Assembly: GCA_039111635.1 (NCBI GenBank)
Contig: JBCAQO010000088.1
Location: forward strand, 1-30,998
Reading direction: 5' to 3'
From: Heterobasidion occidentale
Taxonomy: Eukaryota > Basidiomycota > Agaricomycetes > Russulales > Bondarzewiaceae
Length of the DNA: 30,998 nt
Below, piece by piece: positions 18,823 through 30,300 of this stretch. Position numbers and translations under genes: made by a program. Position 1 is the stretch's first letter. The number at the start of each line of letters is the position of its first letter. A model generated the notes under the pieces. That model had not been told where the DNA came from and ran no database searches. It saw only the letters and a program-made list of their open reading frames with translations.

Positions 18823-19824
18823 ATGGCCAGCATGTACACCACTACGCAGCCCCAGAGGACGCCTTCCGACATCCTCCTGGTGAGGGTTTTGCTTGCTTCC
18901 GATATTTTAGCTTCCCTAACATGTTGTTCAGTATCTTTCTCGCAAGCAGCCGCCTCCCGTGTTGCCTTACGAGCTTCATGGCCATGTAAGCATCTCATCA
19001 TCTTTCCTCAGCCCATCTCCTCACTCCTCCTAGGTTTCCCCGGATGCTTGGGCGACCCGTATCCCCAATCTGACAAACCTCGCCTCTCGGTATTCTTATC
19101 CTGTCTTCGAAGGTTGCTGGATGTTGGCCGCTTTCTTGTGAGTCCATAGTAAGATCGCACTGTCCAAAAACATCTGAACCTCCTTCCCTCCCCAGTGCCT
19201 CTATTGTGGTTCCAACAGCCGTCTATCCCGTCATCTTTCGCGCCATGTCCAAGGACCACCGCCGCCCAGGCGATCGTGAAGGACCATTCTTCCAGGCCCG
19301 TGCAATCTCATTCGCCGTTTTCATTGGAATCATGCTCTTCTTCTACGTTCCTCTCTTCATATGGAAGTATAATGGCCAAAGTCGTGCGAATGCCATGGTC
19401 AAACGCTGGGCCGATGACGATCTGCGCATGAAAGGCCCCAGCGCATTCATACCGAAGTGGAAAGTCAGCATGCCGGGAGTGTTCACGATGAGCACTGTAC
19501 GTCAACAAATTTGGTTGCAGACTTGATTCAGGGAACCTCGGCCTAACGTGTGAATTTCGCAGAAACTGAAGGTGTCTTTACCTCCTAACCAAATGGCTAC
19601 AAACTTCCACCCGGCTGCCTACCTCCCATCTGTAAGCATCAACTTCGTTTCCGTCTGATCAAATAGTATGCCTGACTACTATACAGTGGATCAATGGACC
19701 AGTAGATGCACAGGCTGCGCCTGCCTACAATTCGTATCAAAACTTGGGACCTGGCATGCCGCCTAATCTCGGAGAGGTTCCGCTCTACTCTGAGAAGTAT
19801 CGCTTTGACGACGTCAAAGTTTGA
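18823..19824 (+). CDS. Two-TM membrane protein of unknown function
   Basis: Six exons (18823-18879, 18932-18985, 19034-19137, 19196-19496, 19563-19631, 19687-19824) join in frame to 240 residues. All introns are GT-AG, most with a visible branch site. The N-terminus (MASMYTTTQPQRTPSDILL) is soluble. Two hydrophobic stretches follow, around residues 63-88 (CWMLAAFFASIVVPTAVYPV) and 110-130 (ISFAVFIGIMLFFYVPLFIW), joined by a charged loop (SKDHRRPGDREG). The C-terminal half is Pro/Tyr/Asn-rich and soluble (PNQMATNFHPAAYLPS). I do not recognise the family. It is probably lineage-restricted. The start has a good context (A at -3, G at +4). Topology is likely a hairpin with both ends on the same side (inference). 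Confidence 0.8.
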
Positions 19825-20215
19825 TGATATCAGGGCTGCTCCCGGTTTTTGGACATACATAAGCAAGGCAAGGACTCCGCAGGGACATACTCTGGACAGT
19901 ATAGTAGGTAGAGCTTTGGATGCCAGGGACGGTAGGCGCACATCAGAACGGACCTGAGGAATTCGTTGGATACCATTTTCTTCCAACTGTAGCGCATCAT
20001 TCAATTGCTGGATATTCTTCCCTTTCCGACAGCTCTTTCTATATCTATATATCTTTATTTTTCTCCTCAAAGCGATGGTGTTGCCAGTGATTGAGGTTTC
20101 CATCGACAAGTTGATTCAAGTGTCTTGCTGTCAACCCAACTAAGTTTACTGTCCGCGCCCTTACTTTCGACAACCCATGAATGGGGTTAGGGCTTGTACC
20201 CCTTGACATGCAACT
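19825..20215. other. Intergenic, two-TM gene / MTQ2
   Basis: A 391-bp stretch between two plus-strand genes, holding the 3' UTR of the first and the promoter of MTQ2. A short AT alternation near 20037-20055 (tatatctatatatc) is the only notable feature. Confidence 0.5.
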
Positions 20216-21214
20216 ATGATTCCAACACCAGACACGTCTCATCTGACAAGATCTGACTTTGAGCACGTCTACGAACCGGCAGGTATGTCATAGTCTGAAT
20301 AAATCGCCTAGCGCATCTTTGAGACTACAATTGCAGAGGATACATTTCTCCTGCTGGATGCACTCGAGCAGGATGCACAGGCTCTCAGGGACCTCAAACC
20401 TCGCATATGCCTTGAAATTGGGTGCGTACGATCGTCCATATTTCGTTGAAAGGACATTCACATAACAAATTGTTCAGATCTGGCTCTGGGTGTGTGTCCG
20501 GTTTTATTGGCACCATCTTGGGTCCTTCAAATGCCCGTACGTCTTCTTGTTTTCCCTCTCGGTGCTTTGCTCAGCGTGAACTTGGCAGTCTACCTCTGCA
20601 CCGATGTCAACCCTCAGGCATCTCGCTGTACACTTCTCACAGGGAACCAAAATAAGGTGAGCCGTTGTCTCGTCTGTCTTCACCTGTTCAAACTAATATT
20701 TCAGTGGTATCTGACACCTAGTAGATCCCGCTCGACTCTATTACCGCATACTTGACACAGCCATTATCATATCGCCTCGCTCGCTCTGTCGACATCCTTG
20801 TCTTCAACCCCCCTTACGTACCTACTTTCGATGAGGAGGCTGATGTAGCACAGTATCGAGCCGATATTGCAGGCTCGTGGGCAGGCGGTGAGGATGGCAT
20901 GCGAGTGACGGATCATTTGCTTGGGCAGGTGGAGGTTAGTCCTTTCTTGAGCTAATGTATCTGAGGACACAGCTTAGGGCAAAGGCTCCTCGTTCAGGAG
21001 CTTCTATCTTCACAAGGTCGTTTCTACCTTGTGGCCGTAAAGCAAAACAATATTCCTGAGATACAAGCGCGTATGCAAGAAAAACACGGCCTGCGTAGTG
21101 AGGTAAAATCGTGATCCTGTAGCCTTCTCAATATGTGCTGACTCGAGTCTCCAGATTGTGATACAACGGCGGGCAGGCCGCGAGCATCTCTTCATCATCC
21201 GTTTCTCCCGATAA
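20216..21214 (+). CDS. MTQ2: eRF1 glutamine methyltransferase catalytic subunit Mtq2 (N6AMT1/HemK2)
   Basis: Mtq2, with its activator Trm112, methylates the Gln of the GGQ motif in release factor eRF1. Seven exons (20216-20282, 20337-20421, 20478-20536, 20589-20656, 20725-20934, 20998-21102, 21155-21214) join to 217 residues, matching the about 214-221 of the family. The Rossmann SAM motif ICLEIGSGSGCVSGF is assembled across exons 2 and 3. YLCTDVNPQA carries the acidic SAM-ribose residue. The catalytic NPPY motif is intact in DILVFNPPYVPT. The N-terminus has the EPAEDTFLLLDAL block typical of HemK2. It ends EHLFIIRFSR. For intron 5 the CAG acceptor at 20995-20997 was used because earlier AGs break frame; it yields VEELLSSQGRFYLVAVK. 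Introns make up about a third of this compact gene. Confidence 0.94.
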
Positions 21215-21612
21215 CATATGGACAAGAGGACGGATTTTTGTCGCTCCGTGACATTAGCTCAACCTCACATAAAATCCAGCGCTGTCGGTTCTCAGTCGGG
21301 TTATACTATCGAGTGAGTCGCAAACAAAAAACGAGAAATTATATATTGTTAGTACAGAAGAAAGAGAATGCAGAGAAATACAGCTAGAAGTCCGAGGACA
21401 GAGGCTATGGCATGGCCGAAAAGAAAATAAACAAAAAAAATGACCAAAAAATTATGGACAAACCCCATTACGGCGACGCCCTTCGCAGGCGTCACTGCTC
21501 GGTCCTACCATATTTTATGTTCAAAGAGATATGGATGTCAAAGAGAGATTGTGATGGCGTACGACTAAGATAGAAGGGAGAAATGAAGGGAGCAGAGTCG
21601 CCGATCCAACAA
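21215..21612. other. Convergent intergenic region, MTQ2 / tricalbin
   Basis: A 398-bp AT-rich stretch with A-runs (21311-21342, 21420-21452), as expected for two facing 3' UTRs. No coding or RNA gene is seen. Confidence 0.55.
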
Positions 21613-24600
21613 TCAATCGTCCCTGTCCGAACCAGGTCTGCGTCCCCTTATGCTAAATCGTGACGGTGAGCTTAGAGCTGGGCCACGCTCCATAGATGAT
21701 ACAGTCGACTGACGGCCAGTAGGAATGCTGCTGTCTGCGTCGAACTCCAGTCGTAGTCGGAGGAGGCCTTGACCTTCCCGCAATTCGACAAACACGTCGG
21801 CAGCGGAAGTCCCGACGGGTTGTATATGCCGCCAGATCTACCGATTCGAAGTTAAGATGACACAAGATATGACGAAAGCTATGATGTCCACTCACGTCGA
21901 CTTCTGCCTCGCCTAAGAGTTTGTCTTTCCCAAGCGTTTTGTGATCATGGATGTATGCATAGAGCTTGGGCGTGAAGGGACCCGCGGCAAACATAAGGGA
22001 CTCGTTCCTACAAGAAGGCTCTTAGCATGTGCCAACAATCAGCAAAGCAGGGGCATATTTACCACTCAGGAGCCAGTGTCTTTCCTGCGTGCTTCGTCTT
22101 CTGCTCCTTGTCTCCGACCTTGATCACAGCGTATGGCTTCACACTGTCGCCTCCCGCCAACAAGTCCTTCGCATTCAAGACTGTGACCCTAAGCGTCCCA
22201 GGCTCGGCTTTGGCGGAGTCCGGCTTGCTTATAGCAGGGAAGACGGCACCATCGCCGCCCATGTGTTCCGACGCACCGACAGGCTGTGACATCTGCGAGC
22301 CGGGAGATCCTGGTTCAGTGTGGCTTTAGGAGACCCAGACACAACGCCGTTCTCGAGGTCGTCGTCCTTGTCGCGCTTGAAGATCCCGGTCACTCCATGG
22401 AACACGCCCTTGCCTGCGCCCACTGGGATTGAGCCGATCTGTGTCATCGCGCGCCCAGCAGCAGAAAAGGTCGACGTGTTCTTGCGCGACTTGGCGATGA
22501 TCTCCGGTTGGAATAAGAGCGACATCCGCAGTTCACCCTTGTCGCCATGCTTTTCGTGTGATAGCTGCACAGTGCGCTCGACGCCAGAAAAGGGATCGAG
22601 GTCGTCAAGGGCAATTGACGCTGAGCCCAGAGATTTCGCTTGCTCAAGTTGATTCCAGTCAAACACCTCCACCCGGAAGTCTGCGCCGACACGTGAGGGC
22701 TACGGAGATGGTCAAAAAGAGTTCTGATCATAGCAGAGAGGCACATACCACGGACACGACAAAGTCTTCAAACCATTCGGGTGTGAGTGTCTTCTTCTTG
22801 GTTTGAGATTTGAAGACCCGTTGGCCGTTGAGAGTGAATACGGCAAAGGGGTCAGATTTGCCTAGAACATGGATGAGTGCATTCCTTGGACGCGATCCAA
22901 TAATATTACACACCTCCTCTGTCGACGCCGCGGATGCCATGTCCATCGAGCAAGCCCACACGCAGAAGGCCTTGATCTACAATGATTTCGAATCAACGAC
23001 TGACCGCACTAAATGGAGCAGAAACTTACTGTTGACACTTTCCCGAGCTTCCAGCGTCACAGGAACGGGAACATAGCGTGCCTCAATTTCGACGGTGGCC
23101 ACAACCTTCTCGTCTTCATCCAAGAGGGCGAACTTCGCAGGTCCATCCTGATAAACACGATCAACAAAAGCCGGGCATAGTCCAAATATTCATGAAGGAC
23201 TCACGAGAGTCTGTCCCAAGAATGCTTTCGCATCGCCCTTCCACTCGCCGACAATGTCGTCCTTCTCCCCTTCATCAGCCTCGTTCAACCTCAACCACAC
23301 ACGACCAAAATCGAGCTCCTTGAGGAACCCTTCGCCGACGTGCTCCCAAGCCGCGCGATGCCCGTGGGCCTTCGCCGTGCTGAAGGCTGGCCAGTAGCCC
23401 TCGTCCAGCAGAACCTCCAGGCGTGCCTTCTTCGTCAGCTCACCGGACTTGACGTTGAAAACGATGATGCCAGATTCTGTGAGCAATCGTCACACGGTGA
23501 CCGAGATGTTAACTCAGCGCTGACGATAATATCGACCATAACGCACGTTGCTGAAGCAGCTCCTCTCTGCTCATTTCTACGCCCTTGTCCTCTGGCTCCT
23601 TTGGCGCCCCGTTGCCATTGCCGTTCGTCCCATTCTCAGATACGCCCTTCACGCTCGACGAAGATACGACAGGGCTCTGCGGCTCGGTCGACTTGGTTGT
23701 CTCCTTCGTACCAGTGGTGTCCGTGGACGCTGCGCCCTTCGTGTGACTCCGATCACCCATGGGTGCCCTCGCAGTGACGCCGTTTGGCACAGCCTGAGCC
23801 TCCTCGCTCGAGCTCGAGATCGACGAAGCGGCATCCGACACCACTTCACCATCCTCTTCGCCGCCGCCGCTCTCGATCGCGGTTTGCAGCTCATTGGGAG
23901 ACGTATCAAACTTGACGCCCTTGAGAGCGATGGCGGGCACGAACTCAGCAACGTAGTGCAGCTGTCCCTTGTAGGAGTTGCCGCGATCGAGACGGATTGG
24001 GTCCACGACCTCCTTCTTTCCCAATGATGAATAGTGAAATCGAGGGTCATCGGACTCCTGTGCCAGGTCGGCAACCTTGAGTTCGACAGTGCCAAGCGAT
24101 CGGTCTTTCGTAAGGTGTTGGTAATCCATGACCTCCAATAACATCGTCTCTCGCAGTGAGTGAACTGGCAAGTTGATGACCAAAAGTCATGAGATAATAT
24201 AATCTTGTCGTTGTACTCGCGGATCGGGCTTACCAGGAGTATAGATGATTTGATCCCATACGGGGCTGAGATCTATGCAAAGGCTCAGAAGGACTATACT
24301 GTACACGATCGCACGTTTAACTTACTGTTATTGACGACCTCGGTCCTAGCCTGAATCGTGTTGTTGACGAGGACGCGTACATATGGGTCGCTCTGAAACT
24401 TGATAGGTGAGACTTTGAAACCTCTGCGTCTGCAAGTGTAGCTCACCTTTCCGCCGAGCGCAGCCTCGACATTCTTGACGTCCGTCGCCTTCTGCAGCCA
24501 GAGCCGGACGACGCCGATAGGGGGTGTATATTGATCCGCGCCATGCAAGCCTCCTGCCATGTTCAACGGCTTCCATTCCGCGCTCAAGCGCAGCCGGCCA

Positions 24601-26968
24601 CTCTTGCAGCCGCTCAATCTCCACCAGTCCCTGCCTGCTTCAGTGCGCGTTGCGAGCAGATCTTCCAGACGGATAGAGATGTAACCGACGACGGGGTCCT
24701 TGAGGAAGTCGCGGTCGTCGATGATCTTGACGGTAATGACGGACGACGTGCGGTCCGTGCACAAGAACTCGGTGGCGGATTCCCAGACAGGCTGGACGGT
24801 GTGCTTCACCTTCTGCGTCGAATGGACCGGCGAGTTCGAGCTTCCGAGAAAGACTTTTGCGAATGGGTTCATGTCGGCAGAATGTGATTTCGTGGTGTCT
24901 AGATCCTTCGCTTGATGCAGAACCAGGCGAACTATCCCCACGTCTGACATGTTGCTGTGGTCAGAGACTAGAATACCTTCGATCGCAGAAGACTCACTAG
25001 AATCAAGTAACTCTTCAACGCCGGACTCATTAGTGACAGGCTTCAACACCGGGAAGTAGGATACATCGAAACGAAGGTCGCCCCGCGTCTTGCCGTCCTT
25101 CAAAATAGGGGCTTCGAGATCTTCTTGAGTCGCATCTTCCTCGAGTTTCGATAATTCAAACATAGCAGCGCCCAGCTCGGTATTCTTGCGGTGCTCATTG
25201 TAATCGAAAACAGCAAGGGAGAGGTTCTCCGAAAGGTTGGTGACGAGAAGGAACTTTGTCTCGTTCCATGTGGGGTTATGGCTGACAATTCACGTAAGAT
25301 CGATTCAAGAGCAAGAAAAGAGCGCGCGACATACGTGCTGCGCTTGTATTTCGTCCTCGCGAGCTCTTGCCGGTTGTTGATGTTGAGACTCACGTAAGGG
25401 TCCGGCGTTCCTCCTCCGATTTTGCTAGCCTTGATACTGCGCGCGGAATGAATGGTTACTTTCACCACGCCGATGGCGGTGTCCAGAGGAGCGCCCGAAA
25501 GCAGTTGTTCCAAATTGAGTGTGAACCAGTTAGGGTCGTACATCATGGGTCCGAGGATAGAGTGGACCATGTCGCGGATGAAAGAAGACAGGCCTGGAAT
25601 CTATCCAACAAGGCAATGAATGCATAACAATCCACATTTAGTTGAGTTTGTACTCACGTTGGCAACGTCGAATCCAAACGACTCGCCACCAATGGGTTTC
25701 AGGACGTAGTCGATCACAGGTTTCTCGAGGAAGGATAAATCAACGACTTGAACATGAGGGAAGTTAGTCATAAGCTTCATGCGGATACGCATGAGACCGC
25801 TGAAGGTCATGTTCTCGACCAAGACGGGCATGCCTGCGGACGCGACACCCTTACCGACCCGAATGGTCAGTACGATTTTTGGGTTGCTCTTCGTGGCCAG
25901 CTGACGGGGAGTCATGTCTGAATCATCGTTGGGAGTGAAGGAGAAGCCCCAGTCCATCATAACGATGTCTTCCGCCGTCTTAGGGAATGTGCGCACTTTG
26001 TCGATGCGTGGCGCCTTGCTGCCTAGGGTGAAGCTGCTGAGACGAAGAGATTCCAGGAATGGTGGACAGTTGGTGCTAAGGATTTGGTCAACGGACGCCA
26101 CGATGGTCGAAGAGAGGACAGGCTCATAAATGAGCCAGAAACGCTCGAGGAAGTGGTTAAGCCATTCAGCGGACTCGTGCTCCGAGGCGAGACGCGTCTT
26201 AACAAGCTCGCGTTGGATATCGTCTCGTGCACGCCGTCGGACGCGTGAAATGGAAGTAGTGTAGTATTGGTTGCAGACTGCGAGTATGATCAACAGCCAG
26301 CCCCAGCCAAAGTGAAAACGTGTAAGGAAATGTGAGGCAAACACGCCTATCGTTTGGAGCATCGGTGAGGAACCCGGGGAAGGAAATGTGGGGCTACACG
26401 TACGAAGATGATAATACCAGCATTGTGGTACCAGTCGCCGTAATACTGCTCCGAGATGAAAGCATGCAACATGCGTTCATCTTTCTTGTCCTGATCATCG
26501 GGCTTGTCAAGGTCGGTAAATGCACGCCATCCGACTTTGTACCAATCGGGGATGGCGGCTGCGGCGACTTGCGACGGCATGGCGCCAGGAAGGGGAGTGG
26601 TGTCCTCTGCCTTGCTTTCTTCCGCCTCCTTGTCCATATCCTCGATGGTGATGGTGGGTATTACATCGGTCTTTCCGGTGTCAATGGCAACTTCTGCTCA
26701 GCGTGTGTTATGAGACCTCATGATATTTCGAGAATTAAGTGGACACCGACGAACCTCGATTGCCGACTTGTCCTTGAGAAGGCTCTGTTTTGGACTTGAG
26801 TTGCGCGCTACCCTTTCCAGCACTGCTGGCCTTCTGCTCCGGTGTCGCATCTGAATCGAAGGTGTGCACAGTGGTGTTGCCTTTCGCTGCGGCGTCGTCC
26901 GTCAAGATCTCGTTCGCCTTGTCGTGAGCGCGAGAGGCGGCGCCATTAGGAGGGAGAGAGCTCGCCAT
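21613..26968 (-). CDS. Tricalbin (extended-synaptotagmin-like, SMP + multiple C2 domains)
   Basis: Tricalbins tether the cortical ER to the plasma membrane and move lipids through their SMP domain. Sixteen exons join to 1503 residues (minus strand: 26755-26968, 26400-26693, 25658-26346, 25335-25600, 24447-25281, 24326-24392, 24234-24272, 23547-24164, 23205-23476, 23030-23147, 22914-22976, 22749-22861, 22343-22699, 22063-22292, 21896-22007, 21613-21837). A hydrophobic hairpin lies near residues 160-198 (FGWGWLLIILAVCNQYY). The SMP domain follows at about 228-430 (ESAEWLNHFLERFW). Five C2 domains follow, beginning near 440, 603, 735, 1140 and 1348. Examples are GVVKVTIHSARSI, GIVRLVLHQAKDLD, SDPYVRVLVNN, SDPFAVFTLNGQRVFKSQTK and GTLRVTVLNAKDL. 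The intron 2 donor (GTGTAG at 26399) was forced by frame and is uncertain. Confidence 0.92.
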
Positions 26969-27396
26969 GAAAATGGGCGAGGGGGGGAAGTATACAAGAG
27001 GGAGAAAGAGGGGCGGATGAGTTGGCGCGAGATGGGAGAGTAATGAGGGGAAAGAGGGAGTGTGACACAGCCAGCACAGCGAGCAGTTCACTCGCCCGTT
27101 GACAAGCCCCATACGCCTGCCACGACTGATGTCATTGCCCGGCCCATATATGGCAGTCCCGCCGAATTTTCCGGCCCGGCCGCAGGTACCCCTGTTCGCC
27201 ACACAAGGACTCTGCTCGTGAACGATTTGTGGATGATGCAGACAGCATCATGAACAGTTTTGAGGCCCTTCCAAGCTTATCAACGCTCGGCGTCTGTTGT
27301 AGATATGTCTTTGAAAATGTCTGCTGTCACCTCTAGTGCCAACATTCATATTACTTCGGAGACGAAAACGGTATCAAACATTCCTCAGGCTCGATT
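26969..27396. promoter_or_regulatory. Tricalbin promoter and kinesin 3' end
   Basis: The 26969-27060 part, just upstream of the tricalbin start on the minus strand, is pyrimidine-rich in the sense direction (CCCTC/TTCCCCC runs), as in many fungal 5' leaders. The rest is the tricalbin promoter and the terminal region of the kinesin gene. No other gene is evident. Confidence 0.5.
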
Positions 27397-30300
27397 TTAG
27401 GCTTTAGGCGTGATGCAATCGCCGGATCCACGAAATCCAAATTTAGACCGCTCGTTCAACTGGCCTCCTAGGTCCTGAGTATAGCGAGAGATGGCAACCT
27501 CACTTACTTCCCCTAGCCATCCGTCGTATGGGTTTTCCATTGCCTACCTTCTCCGCCTGGCCCACTACCAACTCGATCTGCTCCTCAGTCATCACAGGCT
27601 TTTTCCCCAGTTGCCTATCAACACCATCAGCCCCTTTCAAATTCACTGTCCGGCATGACAGCTTACCTCTTCTTTCCCTTCGGCCCCTGCGTGTTCGTCA
27701 CGATCACCGTGGAATCGTCTGGTCCTGCCTGATCCCAAGCATACTCCTCGTCGAGAACCCCTTCTGCGACGTAGGGGCGCGCGTAGACTTTCGAGTGGTC
27801 CGAGACGACGAGGATGGTGCGCCACCTGACAAGTCCAGAGCCTTCAGGTCGTCCGCCAGGTGCGATACCTTCCTACTACCGCCGCGCACGGGTTTCTTGC
27901 TCTCTGCCAGTTTGCGCGCGGCCTTGACATCGTCCTCGAAGACGGGAGAAGGCGGGACTGGAAGTGGCTTCGACGTTTGGCTCGCATGGAGTGAACGCGA
28001 AGACGAGGATGAGATGCTTTCGCGCTGCGAAGCTTCCGGCTCATATTCATCAGAATCCTCCGTCTGCTGTGCGGTTTCCTCCGCCTCCGTGTCGTCGTCC
28101 ACATAGCTTTCATCATCATCCTCGTCCTCGTCCTCATCATTGTTGTCATCATCATCGTCAACATCGCCGCCCTCGGATTCATCCTCGGCGCTCTCGGAGA
28201 CTTTGCTTTCCGTCTCGGCCTCGCTGTCCGCACTGTCGCTATCAGAATGCTCTGAGGGCAGAGGTAAATGCGCGGGTCCTGCCGGCACTGGAATCCTGAT
28301 TTCCGAGGGCCTGGCAGACGCTTTTTGCTTTCCGTTTCTTTTTGCCTTGTTCGCAAGCGGAGAAGGCGAGTCCGATTCAGTCGAGCTCTGTTCAGTCGCG
28401 CTCCCTTCTTCGTCATGATTGTCGTGATCTTCCTCAGATATTTTATCACTATCTACCGTCTGTTACCGAATTTAGAACACTTCAATTCACAATTGGACAT
28501 TGACAATGTGCTTACTAGACTCATGTCCACGTCGTGCTCCTCACGCATGTCTTCAACGTCGGCCTTTGCCTTCCCGGGCGTCTTGCCGAACAGGCCTGAT
28601 CGATGAAGCATGTCGATTTTCGCGTCCGTCTTCATTTCGTTCTGTTCAACCTGAAACGTAAAATGTCAGACTTCTTGTTTACATCAAAAAACGATGAAAG
28701 CTCGCCTCGTTCATCAGTCTGCGAGCGAACGTCTTCTGCATGTCAGCCATGCGCACTTCCATCTCGCGAATAACCTCGTCGCGGGTTTCGGCCTCGATAA
28801 TGGCGCAACGCATTTCGGATTCGACCAGCTATGTTTCATGCGCTCAGAAGAAAAACTCGGATTGATAAATTGACGTGAACGAACCTGTATACGTAGAGTC
28901 TCAAGTTCGTCAAAGAGCGCTTCAACGAGCGGGTTTAGAGGCTCGTCTTCGTACTCGTCTCCAGAGTCTCCCGGATCCTCATCCACTGAACGAAATGTGT
29001 TCAGCACCTCGACGTATTCACACTTGATAGCAGCATCTTACTTTCGGCGACCTGGACTTCAGTTCTGCTGACCTTGCGCCCGTCATGGCCTCCGGTAGAT
29101 ATAGTCACTTTGCGGTAATGAGGGATGACCTCGCTGCTTCTGACACCTGGGCGCGGTGGCGCGCCCAAGCCAATCTTGCGCTGGGCCGGCGGCACGCGCT
29201 GGGCGGGTGCAGGAGTGGAGACGTCCTTCGCCAAGGCGGCAAATCGCATCACATGCGAGTTCTCGTCGAAACCGGTGTCGTACGGATTCACGTTCACGAT
29301 CATGACCTGCAGCAGAACGCCGGTTGTCAGCACTTGCATGTTAAGTGCGAGGGAGAAGGCTGTCGACGAACAGCGCGTCCGTCCCCGACGAAGTAGTCCA
29401 TGAGGATCTCCGTCAGTTTGCTGTGTCTAAAGGGGACGACCGCCAAGGTCTTCTTGACGTCCCGTGTATCTGATCGTTCGTTCTTCGAGACCGCCAGGCT
29501 CTGTGCCACACGTCGCTGGTTGGCACGCATGACCTCCATGCACTGTCCGAGGACCATGAGCGACTTGTTGATGTTACCTGCTTCTCTCAGGCGCTCGCCG
29601 GTCGTCTGAGTATGTTTGGTCCGCTCAGATCCCGCAAGATCGATGAGAGTCAGGCGAGCTGTGGTATACGACGAAGGCACCTTCGCATTCCATTAGCATC
29701 ACGCTGTGTGTCAGAGAAGAAGAAAAGGGAGGAGATCAGCTCACGTCCTTCTCGCCACGGTGCTTCTTGAGCAGCTTGATTGTGACTACTCCGTGACTCC
29801 TGCTACTTTGACTGTTCGCGAGGGTGCCGAACACCCGTCGATGGAGCTGTCCAAGCTTTACCAAGCGTTTCGCTTCGCTCGCACTGTTGACTCGCAGCTG
29901 TCTCATCCCAGAAATGTATTTCCCTGTCGACGTTCCCGGTGGCCCATCAGGGCTATCATGTGGAGGGGAAGGCTTGATGGGCAACGCCTTTCGCGTGAGC
30001 AGAAGAGGATGCGCGCTTGTTGGAGTGGCACTGGTCTCAGAGACGTCAGCTAACAGATCGTAGATTTTCTCGTTGTACACCTCCGCGTAGGATAGCCAAA
30101 TCGAGTACTCATAGTTTCGGTCGACACTCAACACAGTTGCGTCGATATCCGTGTCGAGAATCGCGGTGGAGTCGAGATGCTCAGCAAGGACTTCAGCAAG
30201 GACAGGCTCATCGGTTGGAAGAGACAGGTTGTCCAAGGAAGGTGCACGGGTGTGCACCCTGGAAGAGGCATCGCCCAGCTCCACGCCTTGCAGGCGCACA

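Noticed and set aside
24960..25002. Possible intron GTGAGT...AG in the tricalbin Ser-rich linker
   Set aside because: The only in-frame version is 33 nt, too short for this genome, and the read-through linker is acceptable.
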